This document shows, in pieces, positions 26,769 through 35,939 of a DNA stretch of 64,000 bases. The notes under the pieces were generated by a model. It ran no database searches. It was not told the origin of the DNA and saw nothing but the letters and a program-made list of their open reading frames with translations. Position 1 is the first letter of the stretch. Each line of letters begins with the position of its first letter. Source of the stretch: Xanthomonas sp. Leaf148. Lineage in GTDB: Bacteria > Pseudomonadota > Gammaproteobacteria > Xanthomonadales > Xanthomonadaceae. Location of the stretch: assembly GCF_001423585.1 (NCBI RefSeq), contig NZ_LMOP01000011.1, forward strand, positions 62,001-126,000, in the 5' to 3' direction. A program made the position numbers and the translations under genes.

Positions 26769-27453
26769 CGCTGCGCTCCATCTCGAAGCGGACGATCGTC
26801 ACGCAGGTCGGTGCGTCCCGTCGGTCAGGATTCGCGGCAATGTAGAGCCCAAGCGACGGGCCGACGACCTTGTGGAACGTGATTCGCTGATCATCGCCAA
26901 ACGTGGGCACATACACCTGGAACCGATCAGCCTCCATCTGCTTCTTCAGCCCCTCGTAGGCCAGGCAGGCGTTTGGGGTGAGTGTCAGTTCCACCCGGTG
27001 CCCAGGGTGCTTGGGTGATGGCTTCCACACCGCCCATTCGTAAGTGCCCTGCCCCACACTGCCAGTCACCCCTGTGCGCTCATGTTTGGCGTCGGGAGGA
27101 AGCGCGATTCCCAACACGCGCTCCACATTGGCCGGGTCGGAGTCTGCTTGGACATGGAGAGCCTTGGCGAGTGCTTCGATCTGCTTCAGAAGCTGCTCTG
27201 GGGTGTGCTCAGCCCCTGGTTGCAATGCGGGATAGCCGTCCCAGGCCATCATTGGCGCCGAACGCTCAGGAGCGGCGGCATCGACAAGTGCGGCGACGCG
27301 GTCCTGCTCGCGCTTAAGGTCGGCGGAGGTGACATCCTGCATGGCTTTCTCCTGATGGGCATTCGACGGCTCCGCGCATGCGGCCAATACCAGCAGCAAA
27401 GCGCTGGTCGAAACAACTTTGGCAATGCGGTGCCCTTGGCGAAGAGAATCCAT
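26761..27453 (-). CDS. Putative immunity lipoprotein to the adjacent effector
   Basis: 230 residues from the ATG at 27453 (GGAG upstream). Signal peptide with lipobox LVLAAC near residue 26, so it should be anchored in the periplasm, the place where an injected peptidase-type toxin would act. The mature part has no recognised domain; noticeable blocks are VLGIALPPDAKHERTG, GTYEWAVWKPSPKHPGHRVELTL and APTCVTIVRFEME. It is translationally coupled to the toxin (8-base overlap) and precedes it, the usual order for Xanthomonas T4SS immunity/effector pairs. Immunity role is inferred from position and lipobox. Confidence 0.72.
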   Translation of the reverse strand: MDSLRQGHRIAKVVSTSALLLVLAACAEPSNAHQEKAMQDVTSADLKREQDRVAALVDAAAPERSAPMMAWDGYPALQPGAEHTPEQLLKQIEALAKALHVQADSDPANVERVLGIALPPDAKHERTGVTGSVGQGTYEWAVWKPSPKHPGHRVELTLTPNACLAYEGLKKQMEADRFQVYVPTFGDDQRITFHKVVGPSLGLYIAANPDRRDAPTCVTIVRFEMERSDA

Positions 27454-27509
27454 GGCCAACACTCCGGTGCTTGAAGGTTGGATAGCTTAATGCCAAGCCA
27501 TAGATTTGC

Positions 27510-27718
27510 CTGATTAGCCCTGACCCTCAGCAGGATGTTTGTTGCAGTCCTGCAAATAGCTTCGTTTTCCTGGTGTTTTCCTTGATGTCCGCTCTAGGCG
27601 CCGCTGACGCGAGGAGCCGGTCCGAAGTTATTTCAGCCAGGACCTCATCGCGGTCTTGCATTGGGCGGATTTAGCGATAAGCGCGGAGGTGCTACAACTG
27701 AAGGTCAGGGCTAATCGG
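27510..27718. mobile_element. 209-bp MITE-like element with 21-bp inverted ends
   Basis: 27510–27530 and 27698–27718 are inverted copies that match at 19 of 21 positions (core TTAGCCCTGAC). They bound 209 bp with no gene. The 408-bp gap 27454–27861 otherwise holds only the promoter of the immunity gene and the DUF2628 terminator. AGATTTGC occurs just outside the left end and again at the right end in the same orientation, which could be a longer target duplication or chance. No transposase of matching ends is in the window. Confidence 0.45.
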
Positions 27719-27780
27719 TAGATTTGCATCAGTGCGGCGCCCGCAGACAAGCGACGCCTCGCCTACTTTTTCGTCGCCAC

Positions 27781-27808
27781 AAAAAAGCCCGGTCATCGGA
27801 CCGGGCTT
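27781..27808 (-). terminator. Rho-independent terminator of the DUF2628 gene
   Basis: On the minus strand an AAGCCCGGTC / GACCGGGCTT stem with a four-base loop is followed by TTTTTT, 54 bp after the stop codon of the DUF2628 gene. Confidence 0.88.
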
Positions 27809-27861
27809 GGCGACACGTTGGCGACGGCGGGAGGGGCCGGCGCTGCGATGTTGCGGTGACG

Positions 27862-28254
27862 TCAGATCCAGCGCATGCCTTCGAACGGGTTCCAGCTGGT
27901 GCTGCCTTTGGCCTTGTCCAGGTAATAGGCGTAGTTGGCGATCATGCCGGTCAACAACGACATCGGCAGCCACAGCACATTCTGGAACGCGGCCGGCAGG
28001 AACGCGGCCACGATGCCCAGCACGAGGCTGATGCCAATCAGGCTCAACGCCTTGCGCCACAGGCCGATGATGAAGAAATAGATGCAGCCGAAGAAGAAGG
28101 CATAGAAATTCATGCCGATCTTGACCTTGTCACCGAAGCTCAGCGTCTTCAGTGCCTCCTTGTAGGTCGGCTCCTTGGGGCTGCCGTGACGGTCGAAGAA
28201 GTCGAAGCGAAACTGCCACTTGGGGCTGAGTTGGGTGCGATCGAAGGTATCCAT
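27862..28254 (-). CDS. DUF2628 domain membrane protein
   Basis: 130 residues, beginning MDTFDRTQLSPKWQFRFDFF. A polar N-terminus with the DUF2628 pattern (RFDFFDRHGSP, then K.L.FGDKVKIGMNFYAFFFG), three hydrophobic segments (FYAFFFGCIYFFIIGLW, LIGISLVLGIVAAFLPAAF, LWLPMSLLTGMIANYAYYL) and a short cytoplasmic tail. Function is unknown in the family. Stand-alone gene with its own terminator. Confidence 0.8.
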   Translation of the reverse strand: MDTFDRTQLSPKWQFRFDFFDRHGSPKEPTYKEALKTLSFGDKVKIGMNFYAFFFGCIYFFIIGLWRKALSLIGISLVLGIVAAFLPAAFQNVLWLPMSLLTGMIANYAYYLDKAKGSTSWNPFEGMRWI

Positions 28255-28404
28255 TCCAATCCATGTAGTTGAAAACGGTTACATGATAGGCGATCGCGTA
28301 TTCAGGAGCACGTGTTTTGGGGCAGATTCTGCAGCGTTGCAGGCCGCCAGCCACGCGCAACCGGCCTTGCCCGGCCACCCCCGAACGTCCCGCGCGGCCA
28401 GCCG

Positions 28405-30159
28405 CTAACGCTGCTGGCCGATCCCGGACCCGCGCCGCGCGCGCCGGATGGCGTAAAGCGAATGGTCGGCCCGGTCGACCACCGCGGTCAGCGCTTCGCC
28501 TTCCTGGCGCAAGGCCGTGCCCAGCGTGAACAGGATCGGCGCATCGTCGCCGGCCGCCGTGTAGGTGCGCACCAGCTCTTGCAGCTGCTGCTCGCTGGCC
28601 TGGTGCATTAGCACCAGAAACTCATCGCCGCCCAGCCGGACCAGGTGGTCCTGCCGGCGCAACGGGGCATTGAGAAACCAGGCCATCTGCACCAGCACTT
28701 CATCGCCGCGCTGGTGGCCGTAGGTGTCGTTGACCAGTTTGAACTTGTCCAGGTCCACCACCACACAGCCCCAGCGCACGCTGGCATCGCGCTTGTCCAG
28801 GTCGTCCAGGAAGCGGCGATTGAAGCAGTTGGTCAGCGGGTCGGTGAACGACCATTCCAGCAGCTGTTTTTCCTGCTGATGTTGGTTGGTGACGTCCTGG
28901 GCGTGGGCCAGGACGATGGTGGCGTCAGACTCAACGTCGAGCACGTTGTGGTATTTCCAGTGGCGCAGGCTGCCATCGCCGGCTACCAGCTCGATCACGC
29001 CGGAATCCTGGCCGTCGAGCACCATGCGCGACAGGTAGCCGCGCACGCCGTCATGCCGCTCCGGGCGGATCAGCTCGAACAGCGAGCGGCCCTCCATCTC
29101 TCCCACGCTGCGGCCCAGCGAGCGCGCTGCCGCCGGGTTCACGCTGACCAGGTGGCCATCCATGTCGTGGGTGCAGATCAGCCCCAGGCTGTACTGGAAC
29201 ATCTTGCGGAACTTGCGCTCGCTGGCGGCCAGCGCGTCCACCGCGCGATGGCGGTCGGTGACGTCCTGGATTGCACCGATCAGGCGCATGCGGCCGTCGA
29301 CATGTTCCACCGCGCCGGTGCTGTGCACCCACAGGCGGCGGCCGGTGCTGCTGATCAATGGCAGCTCCAGATCCCAGGGCGTGCCGTCGCGCACGCACAG
29401 TTCCACCGCCTCGGTGATCACCGCGCGCGCCTCCAGCGGATAGAACGTGATGGCTTCGCCCAGCGTGGGCTGGTAGCCCGGCGGCAAGTCGTGCAGCCGG
29501 CAGGTTTCGTCGGACCAGGTCAGCGTATTGGTGCCGACATCCACTTCCCAGCCGCCAACGCCGGCCACCCGCCCGGTGCGCTCCAGAAACGCTTCGCTCT
29601 CGCGCAGACGCTGCTGCAGTTGGGCGTTGATGTCGGCGCGTTCGAGCATTACCCGGCGCTGCTCCAGGCCTTCGGCGGCCACTTTGGCCAGCTGTTGCAG
29701 AGCTGCCAGCTGGGCCGGCTGCAGCTGACGCGGGCGCTGGTCGATCACGCACACCGTGCCCATGCGCAGGCCATCGGGCAGCACGATGGGGGCGCCCGCG
29801 TAATAGCGGATGCCGGGTGTATCGGTGACCAGGGCGTTGCTGGAGAAGCGCGGGTCGGCCGGGGCATCGGGCACCTCCATCACCGCATCGCCCTGAATGG
29901 CATGGGCGCAGAACGCCAGCTCGCGCGGGGTCTCGGACACGCCCGGCAAGCCGATGTTGGCCTTCCACCATTGCCGATGCTCGTCCACCAGCGACACCAG
30001 CGCGATGGGCGTGCCGGCGATGGCCTGTGCGGCAGCCGCAAGGGCATCGAAGAACGGTTCGGATTCGGTATCGATCACCTGCAACAACGCCAGCCGCGCC
30101 AGACGCTGCGCCTCGCTGGTGGTGGATGACACAACGGTATCGCGCTGATTCAACGGCAA
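28405..30159 (-). CDS. GAF–PAS–PAS–GGDEF diguanylate cyclase
   Basis: 584 residues. N-terminal GAF (about 20–170: FFDALAAAAQAIAGTPIALVSLV, then FCAHAIQGDAVMEVPDA), two PAS domains (about 195–310 and 315–440, each followed by a PAC-like QDVT segment), and a C-terminal GGDEF (about 440–575). The active site RLGGDEFLVL is intact, and RRQD stands five residues before it, a canonical RxxD inhibitory I-site. Metal-binding VVDLDKFKLVND is present. It should make cyclic di-GMP and be feedback inhibited. No membrane segment, so cytosolic; the signal sensed by GAF/PAS is unknown. Confidence 0.93.
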   Translation of the reverse strand: MPLNQRDTVVSSTTSEAQRLARLALLQVIDTESEPFFDALAAAAQAIAGTPIALVSLVDEHRQWWKANIGLPGVSETPRELAFCAHAIQGDAVMEVPDAPADPRFSSNALVTDTPGIRYYAGAPIVLPDGLRMGTVCVIDQRPRQLQPAQLAALQQLAKVAAEGLEQRRVMLERADINAQLQQRLRESEAFLERTGRVAGVGGWEVDVGTNTLTWSDETCRLHDLPPGYQPTLGEAITFYPLEARAVITEAVELCVRDGTPWDLELPLISSTGRRLWVHSTGAVEHVDGRMRLIGAIQDVTDRHRAVDALAASERKFRKMFQYSLGLICTHDMDGHLVSVNPAAARSLGRSVGEMEGRSLFELIRPERHDGVRGYLSRMVLDGQDSGVIELVAGDGSLRHWKYHNVLDVESDATIVLAHAQDVTNQHQQEKQLLEWSFTDPLTNCFNRRFLDDLDKRDASVRWGCVVVDLDKFKLVNDTYGHQRGDEVLVQMAWFLNAPLRRQDHLVRLGGDEFLVLMHQASEQQLQELVRTYTAAGDDAPILFTLGTALRQEGEALTAVVDRADHSLYAIRRARRGSGIGQQR

Positions 30160-30301
30160 GCTCGCTCGTGCCCGTGCAATCCGCCCAGTCTAGCGGACTG
30201 TGCATGAGTGCCAATCGGCGCATCCGTGCGCCGGGACACAGGATGCGCTGCGGCCGCTGTGCAGGGGGTGGACGCCCGCTTGGCCTGGTTCACGTGATCC
30301 C

Positions 30302-31471
30302 TCATTCGCGGCGGTCGGCGGCAGAGCGCTGCATCAGCGCGCCGCCCACCTGCAGCGCTGCCGCCAGGTTGCGTGCGGTGACGCGGACATTGCGGGCAGC
30401 GTCGGCCAACGCCTGCTCCAACGTGCAGGCGCCAGGCACCACCGAGAACAGCGCAGCGATGCCCTCCGCGTGCAGCTGTTCAGCGCCGTTGCCCAGCGAT
30501 CCGGCAATGGCGATGACCGGGATACCGTGCCGCTGCGCCAGGCGTGCCACGCCCACAGGAGTCTTGCCGCGCAGGCTCTGGCTGTCGACACGGCCTTCGC
30601 CGGTGATCACCAGATCGGCCTGTGCGATCAGCGCTTCCAGCCTCAGCGCCTGGGCGACAACCTCCACGCCTGGACGCAACTGCGCGCCCAGGAACGCCAC
30701 CAACCCGGCGCCCAGCCCGCCGGCCGCGCCGCCGCCAGGCAGCGCGTGCAGGCGTACGCCCAGCTCGCGCTGCACCACATCGGCGTAGTGCCGCAGGTTG
30801 GCGTCGAGTTGGCGCACCATCGCCGGGGTGGCGCCCTTTTGCGGGCCGAACACTGCCGAGGCACCGGTCGGCCCGATCAGCGGGTTGTCGACATCGCAGG
30901 CCACCTCGATGTGGCACTGCTGCAGCCGCGCGTCCAGGCCAGCGGTGTCGATGCGCGCCAACGCCGCCAGTGCCCCACCGCCGGAGCCGATCGGCGCACC
31001 GTGCGCGTCCAGCAGCCGCGCGCCCAGCGCCTGTGCCATGCCGGCGCCGCCATCGGTGCTGGCGCTGCCGCCGATGCCGATGATGAAACGCCGCGCGCCG
31101 GCATCCAGCGCGGCCAGGATCAACGCACCCACTCCGGCAGTACTGGCGTGCAGCGGCGCGCGCTGTGCTGGCGGTATCAGGGCCAGCCCGCTGGCGGCGG
31201 CCATTTCGATCACCGCGGTGGCGCCGTCGCCGGTCAGGCCGAAGAAGGCCTGTACCGGCGTGCCGAGCGGGCCGCTGACCGTGCATGCGATCACCCGCCC
31301 GCCGGTGGCAGCGACCAACGCATCCACGGTGCCTTCGCCACCATCGGCCATGGGCACGGTGGTGTAGTGCCACTGCGGGAATACCTCGGCAAACCCCGCT
31401 TCGATCTGCGTGGCCACCGCGCGCGCGGACAAGCTCTCCTTGTACGCATCCGGGGCGATGACGACTCTCAC
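30302..31471 (-). CDS. Glycerate 2-kinase (GlxK/GarK type)
   Basis: GTG start at 31471 gives 389 residues (family about 380), beginning VRVVIAPDAYKESLSARAVA, the standard N-terminus; an in-frame TTG 39 bp upstream is less likely. Family blocks: PMADGGEGTVDALVAATGG, IGIGGSASTDGGAGMAQALG (sugar-binding Gly-rich loop), CDVDNPLIGPTGASAVFGPQKGA and DLVITGEGRVDSQSLRGKTP. It phosphorylates D-glycerate to 2-phosphoglycerate in the cytoplasm, linking glyoxylate/glycerate use to glycolysis. No glyoxylate carboligase or tartronate semialdehyde reductase genes are adjacent. Confidence 0.92.
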   Translation of the reverse strand: MRVVIAPDAYKESLSARAVATQIEAGFAEVFPQWHYTTVPMADGGEGTVDALVAATGGRVIACTVSGPLGTPVQAFFGLTGDGATAVIEMAAASGLALIPPAQRAPLHASTAGVGALILAALDAGARRFIIGIGGSASTDGGAGMAQALGARLLDAHGAPIGSGGGALAALARIDTAGLDARLQQCHIEVACDVDNPLIGPTGASAVFGPQKGATPAMVRQLDANLRHYADVVQRELGVRLHALPGGGAAGGLGAGLVAFLGAQLRPGVEVVAQALRLEALIAQADLVITGEGRVDSQSLRGKTPVGVARLAQRHGIPVIAIAGSLGNGAEQLHAEGIAALFSVVPGACTLEQALADAARNVRVTARNLAAALQVGGALMQRSAADRRE

Positions 31472-31567
31472 CAGCGACGCGCCTGCGGACGTGCCTGCGA
31501 TAGGGGACAAGGCGCGGCCGCGCCGATGCGCTGCGGCAATGCCACCTGCAAGGTGCGGTACATCGCC

Positions 31568-32806
31568 CTACGTCGCCTTGGCCTGCCTGGCCGCGTAGTC
31601 CTGCGCCTGTTGCATCACCCGCAGCAGGTTGCCGCCCCAGATGCCGGCGATCTGCGCTTCGGTATAGCCCTTGCGCTGCAGCCAGGCGGTGATGCGCGGG
31701 AGCTTGGAAACATCTTCCAGCCCGACCACACCACCGCCGCCATCCCAATCCATGCCGATACCCACGTGGTCGGGCCCGACCACGGCCAGCACGTGTTCCA
31801 GATGGGCGAAGAAATCCTCTTCGGTGGCACGCTTGATTGGGTAACGCGCATCCAGCGCCTTGAGCGCGGCGCTCAGGCGGGAGCCGTCGGCGATCTTGAC
31901 GTGTTCCCAGCCGCCGTACTGGTCAGTCAGCGCCTTTTCGGCGGCTTTACGCTCGGCACTGGCACCGCTGTCGACCAGATAGCCACCGTAGGAGTTCACC
32001 TGAATCACGCCACCGTGCTCGGCCAGCACCTTCAAGCGTGCATCGTCGATGTTGCGCGGATGGTCGTACACCGCACGCGCGCCGCTGTGCGAGAGCACGA
32101 TCGGTACCGGCGATAGCGCAATCAACTGATCGAACACCGCATCGGAGGCGTGCGATTGATCGATCACGATGCCCAGCGCTTGCGCCTGTTGCACCAGTTG
32201 CTTGCCGGCCGGACTCAAGCCCTTCCACTCCGGACCCTTGGGGTCGGTGGCCGAGTCAGCGAACTCGTTGTTGAGAAAGTGCACCGTGCTCATCAGGCGC
32301 AGCCCCTGCGCGTAATAGAAGCGCAGCAGCGTGGGGTCGGCGACCAGCGGGCTGGCATTTTCCATGCTGATGTACACCACCCGCTTGCCATCGGCCTTGA
32401 TGCGCGCTGCATCGGCGGGCGTGCTCGCAAACGCAAACCGCTGCGGCTGTGCGGCCAGCAGTTGATGGATCTTCATCAGCCGCTGCAGCCCGGCATCGCG
32501 GTCATCGAGATGGGCGGCGGCGCTGCGATTGCCCTGGCCGGTGTAGACCGCCCAGAACCCGCCATCGAGCGCGCCGTCGACCATGCGCGGGTAATCCACT
32601 TGCGACAGGCGATTGCCGGCATGCGCCTGCAACATATCGAAGTCGGGCCGCTCCAGATTGGCCGGCGTATCCAGATGCGAATCCAGGGTGACCAGGCGCT
32701 TTTGCAGCGCGGTGGCGCGCGCCAACTCGGCCTTGGAAAACTCCAGCGCATGCGCCGAGCCAGCCAGGCTCAGCAACACGGCCACACATCGCAGTTGAAG
32801 ATTCAT
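31568..32806 (-). CDS. Secreted membrane-type dipeptidase (peptidase M19)
   Basis: The ATG at 32806 gives 412 residues with a signal peptide (MNLQLRCVAVLLSLAGSAHA). M19 zinc ligands: TLDSHLDTP (His-x-Asp), ISMENASPLV (bridging Glu), VHFLNNEFADS, IDQSHASDAVFDQ and VLSHSGARAVYDHPRN (His pair), plus HVGIGMDWDGGGG late. The GIWGGNLLRVM segment is the usual C-terminal helix. It hydrolyses dipeptides in the periplasm, possibly including D-amino-acid-containing ones. Ends 96 bp before the glycerate kinase start and is on the same strand, so the two may form an operon. Confidence 0.92.
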   Translation of the reverse strand: MNLQLRCVAVLLSLAGSAHALEFSKAELARATALQKRLVTLDSHLDTPANLERPDFDMLQAHAGNRLSQVDYPRMVDGALDGGFWAVYTGQGNRSAAAHLDDRDAGLQRLMKIHQLLAAQPQRFAFASTPADAARIKADGKRVVYISMENASPLVADPTLLRFYYAQGLRLMSTVHFLNNEFADSATDPKGPEWKGLSPAGKQLVQQAQALGIVIDQSHASDAVFDQLIALSPVPIVLSHSGARAVYDHPRNIDDARLKVLAEHGGVIQVNSYGGYLVDSGASAERKAAEKALTDQYGGWEHVKIADGSRLSAALKALDARYPIKRATEEDFFAHLEHVLAVVGPDHVGIGMDWDGGGGVVGLEDVSKLPRITAWLQRKGYTEAQIAGIWGGNLLRVMQQAQDYAARQAKAT

Positions 32807-33114
32807 GCGCGCTCGCAAACAGGTGGGGTCATCCGATCATAGCCGCAGCGCGGCCGCGCGCTGGCCGCGCGTTGTGCACGCAAATGGCCCGGTCATGGCA
32901 CGCACAAGTTCAACCAGCGCCACACCACGAGCGCCGAACGCGTTGCAGTTCTAAAAAATACACTGCCAAAGCAATTGCGCGGCGGTCGGCGCTGCGCACA
33001 CTTGCGCGGCCGTCGCTGGCGGCATCCCCCACTCCCGATACCCGCAGATCGCCGTGCTTTCAGCGCGCGACGTGCGGGTGTGCGCAACACCTTCCCTCTT
33101 GGCGAGATCCCTCT

Positions 33115-34965
33115 ATGTCCATCGCATCGCGTGCGCTGCCCCGGCGCTTGCTCACCCTTGGTTTGATCGCCACCGGCCTTGGCGCGGCCTCCACCGCGAG
33201 TGCGGCCTGCACCGCCGGCACCTGGACGGCGCGCGTCAATGAAATCGGCATGCCGCCGGTGCGCTACGAAACCGCGCATTTCGCCTTCCGCTGGAATGGT
33301 AACGGCGTCTCCGACGCGGATGTGCGTGCGGCCGGCGCGCATCTGGAAATGGTCTGGGACACCTTCATCAATCGTCTGCAATTTCCCGAGCCGTTCTGCA
33401 ATGTCGCCACCAAGTACAAGGCCAACCTGCATCTGGACCCGAGCTTCGGCCTGAGCGGCGGTGCCACCAGCAGCGGCGGCATGGGCATGTGGATGGCGCC
33501 GGGCGGCCTGCGCGACCATTGGGGTCTGGCGCACGAACTCACGCATGCACTGCAGTATCAGGCTGGCGGCTTGCAGGAGTCCGAATACACCGGCTGGATC
33601 TGGGAATCGCACGCCAATTGGATGACCCATCAGCTGCCGGAATTCCACGGCAGCGACGTGCATTGCTCCAGCATGCTGGTGAACTACCCGCACGTGTATC
33701 TGGGCTCCACGCGCGACCGTTATTGCAACTGGCAGTTCATGGAGTATCTGAAGAACCGCTACGGCTACGCCATCATCAACGACATGTGGAGCAAGGCACC
33801 GCGCATCGATAACCCGGCGCGTCGCAGCGCCGATCCGTTTTCGGTCATCAAGACCAACATGGGTTGGACGCAGTCGCAACTGAACGATGTGTTCGGCGAC
33901 TGGGCCATGCGCAACGTCAACTGGGATTACACCAATCCCGACGGCAGCGACCAGGGCGTGCTGTATCGCGCGCGCTACGGCAGCAATCTGTCGTTCGACC
34001 CGCAGCGCACCCAGGACTGGGACAACCGCGACCGTGCGCTACGCATGACCGTGCTCGACCCGGTGGCCGGCCAGGCCAACCGCTATCGCGTGCCGTTCGA
34101 ATGGGCACCGCAGCGCTGGGGCTACAACCTGGTACAGCTGATCCCCGCCAGCGGCGCCGCCACGATCCAGGTCGCCTTCGAGGGCCAGGTGCAGAGCGCA
34201 GCAGCGGTCACCAGCCTGCCCGGCCTGCTCAACGATCCGTCCAGCATTCCCACCCCGGACTCGGACTGGCGCTGGGGCGTAGTGGCCATCGACAGTGCCG
34301 GCAAGGCGCGTTACAGCACGCTGCAGCGCGGCGCCAAGGCCAGCGTCAGCATGTCGCTGAAGAGCGGCGACCGCGCGGTGTATCTGATGGTGATGGGCGC
34401 GCCCAGCACCATGCAGCAGATCAAGTGGGACCAGTCCTACTACGCGATCTACCGCTACCCGTGGAGCGTGACGCTGACCAATGCCGCGCCAGCCGGCAGC
34501 CAGCCCAATGCGCCCACACCCACCCCGGTGGGACGTCGTCATGCCAACGGCGGCGGCTGGGTCGCCAACACCGCCAATGTCGCCTCCACCGCCTACGTGG
34601 GGCCACGCGCACGCGTGCTGGCCGGCAATGTGCTGGGCAATGCACGCATCGATGACCGCGCCACGGTGATGGGCGGCACGGTGCAGGGCAATGCGGTGCT
34701 CGGCGGGCTCACCGTGTGGCATCCGGGCGCCACCATCGGTGCCACTGCGCAGGCGCATACCGTGTTCATGGGCCCGGGTGCGTTCGGCGCCATCAACGTC
34801 GGCGGCACCGCACAGCTGCGTGGCGATGTCGAAGAACAAGGCGCTTCGCCCACCCAGGGCGTGTTCTACGGGTTTGTCGATCCGGCCACGATGACCAACC
34901 CGGAGTTTGGTGCAGACCTGCGCCAGGCGGTGCCGGAAATCACCGCGCGGCCAGCCGGCTGGTGA
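33115..34965 (+). CDS. Secreted HExxH metallopeptidase-like protein with beta-helix tail (Svx/AvrXca-like)
   Basis: The ATG at 33115 gives 616 residues with a signal peptide ending ASTASA-A. Residues 140–144 are HELTH (GLAHELTHALQY), and E164 in GWIWESHANW gives the third ligand of a gluzincin-type zinc site. The middle part has FEWAPQRWGYNLVQLIPA-like beta modules; from about 545 the sequence shows hexapeptide-like repeats (NVASTAYVGPRARVLAGNVL, then GNARIDDRATVMGG) typical of a left-handed beta-helix. I recall DUF6055-type proteins and the Pectobacterium Svx / Xanthomonas AvrXca proteins with this layout; that identity is likely but unverified. Probably exported by the type II pathway to the plant apoplast. 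Confidence 0.78.
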   Translation: MSIASRALPRRLLTLGLIATGLGAASTASAACTAGTWTARVNEIGMPPVRYETAHFAFRWNGNGVSDADVRAAGAHLEMVWDTFINRLQFPEPFCNVATKYKANLHLDPSFGLSGGATSSGGMGMWMAPGGLRDHWGLAHELTHALQYQAGGLQESEYTGWIWESHANWMTHQLPEFHGSDVHCSSMLVNYPHVYLGSTRDRYCNWQFMEYLKNRYGYAIINDMWSKAPRIDNPARRSADPFSVIKTNMGWTQSQLNDVFGDWAMRNVNWDYTNPDGSDQGVLYRARYGSNLSFDPQRTQDWDNRDRALRMTVLDPVAGQANRYRVPFEWAPQRWGYNLVQLIPASGAATIQVAFEGQVQSAAAVTSLPGLLNDPSSIPTPDSDWRWGVVAIDSAGKARYSTLQRGAKASVSMSLKSGDRAVYLMVMGAPSTMQQIKWDQSYYAIYRYPWSVTLTNAAPAGSQPNAPTPTPVGRRHANGGGWVANTANVASTAYVGPRARVLAGNVLGNARIDDRATVMGGTVQGNAVLGGLTVWHPGATIGATAQAHTVFMGPGAFGAINVGGTAQLRGDVEEQGASPTQGVFYGFVDPATMTNPEFGADLRQAVPEITARPAGW

Positions 34966-35303
34966 TCTTGCACAGCTGCAGCGGGTAGCTGCGCATCAGC
35001 GCAAGAAGACTCTACACACAGGCCAGGGACGGCCATCGTTGTGCGCGCACAACGCACACGCCGCATGCGCGCGTCATTGGCAAGTGTGGTTTGTTCGGCC
35101 TGTGCACGTCGCGTTTGGTTTGTCTGTTTTGACCACGTCACGCACCACAGCTGCAAGGTGTTGAAAGCAGCGCGTGGTCCTGTGTGACGAATGGGTTTGA
35201 GAGCGATCGCAAGCAGGCGTGTGCTTGCATGCAGCGCTATGGCCGCAGGCACACCAGCACTGCACATCGACGCTACCGTGCACGCTGCACGTCCAACGCA
35301 GGC
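34966..35303. other. 338-bp intergenic region, no gene seen
   Basis: Convergent spacer between the secreted metallopeptidase-like gene and the two-TM protein gene. Several small frames exist on both strands but are His/Arg/Cys-rich and lack ribosome sites. No hairpin with a U-run was found, so the ends of both transcripts are unassigned. Confidence 0.5.
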
Positions 35304-35624
35304 TCAATCGTCGAGTTCGGCCAGCCGTGCGCGCAGGCTTTCCACATCGATATGCTCGCGCACATGCGGCCATTGCCGCGCCCACACCGAGCGGAACACG
35401 ATCCACGCGCCGAACACGCCCAGACAGGTGGAGCCCAGCGCCAGCAGCAACGGGTGCAGCGGCGAGCCGGTGCCGGTCTGGAACAGATACATGAACGCCC
35501 CCGAAAACAGCAGCCACACGCCAAACACCGGCCAGTTGTTGGCCAGCAGGCTGGCATTGGGCCGCTCGATCTCGCGCAGCAACCGGCGCAAGGCCTTGCG
35601 TTCGTCTTCGTCGCTGGACGTCAT
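35304..35624 (-). CDS. Two-TM membrane protein, unknown function
   Basis: 106 residues. An acidic/basic N-terminus (MTSSDEDERKALRRLLREIE), two hydrophobic helices (WPVFGVWLLFSGAFMYLF and PLLLALGSTCLGVFGAWIVF) and a charged C-terminal helix (HIDVESLRARLAELDD). This arrangement is reminiscent of 2TM-domain proteins but I cannot assign a family with confidence. The upstream 315 bp (35625–35939) separate it from the methyltransferase gene; they carry no gene or obvious element. Confidence 0.7.
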   Translation of the reverse strand: MTSSDEDERKALRRLLREIERPNASLLANNWPVFGVWLLFSGAFMYLFQTGTGSPLHPLLLALGSTCLGVFGAWIVFRSVWARQWPHVREHIDVESLRARLAELDD

Positions 35625-35939
35625 CGGCTGGCGCTCCCTAGTGAATATCTGCGTTGAAGTCCCGGCTGCAGTGCGCTGCCATCACCCATTGCCATCGCGC
35701 GCAGACCTGCATCCGCTGCGCGATGACGATGACCGTACCGCCTCACCTGCACCACATGGAACAGCACACGCCACGCGCTGCGGCGGCAGATGCGAGCACC
35801 CACCGTGCACCGCTTACCTGCAGTGCAACGCAGCCACACAGCGGCGCCGTCATCGGGCCGCCACGACTGCCATGCCACCGCCGGTGCCCAACCACGCAGC
35901 GGGCGCTACGCATCGCCCGCTGCCTCATCACTACCGCTG

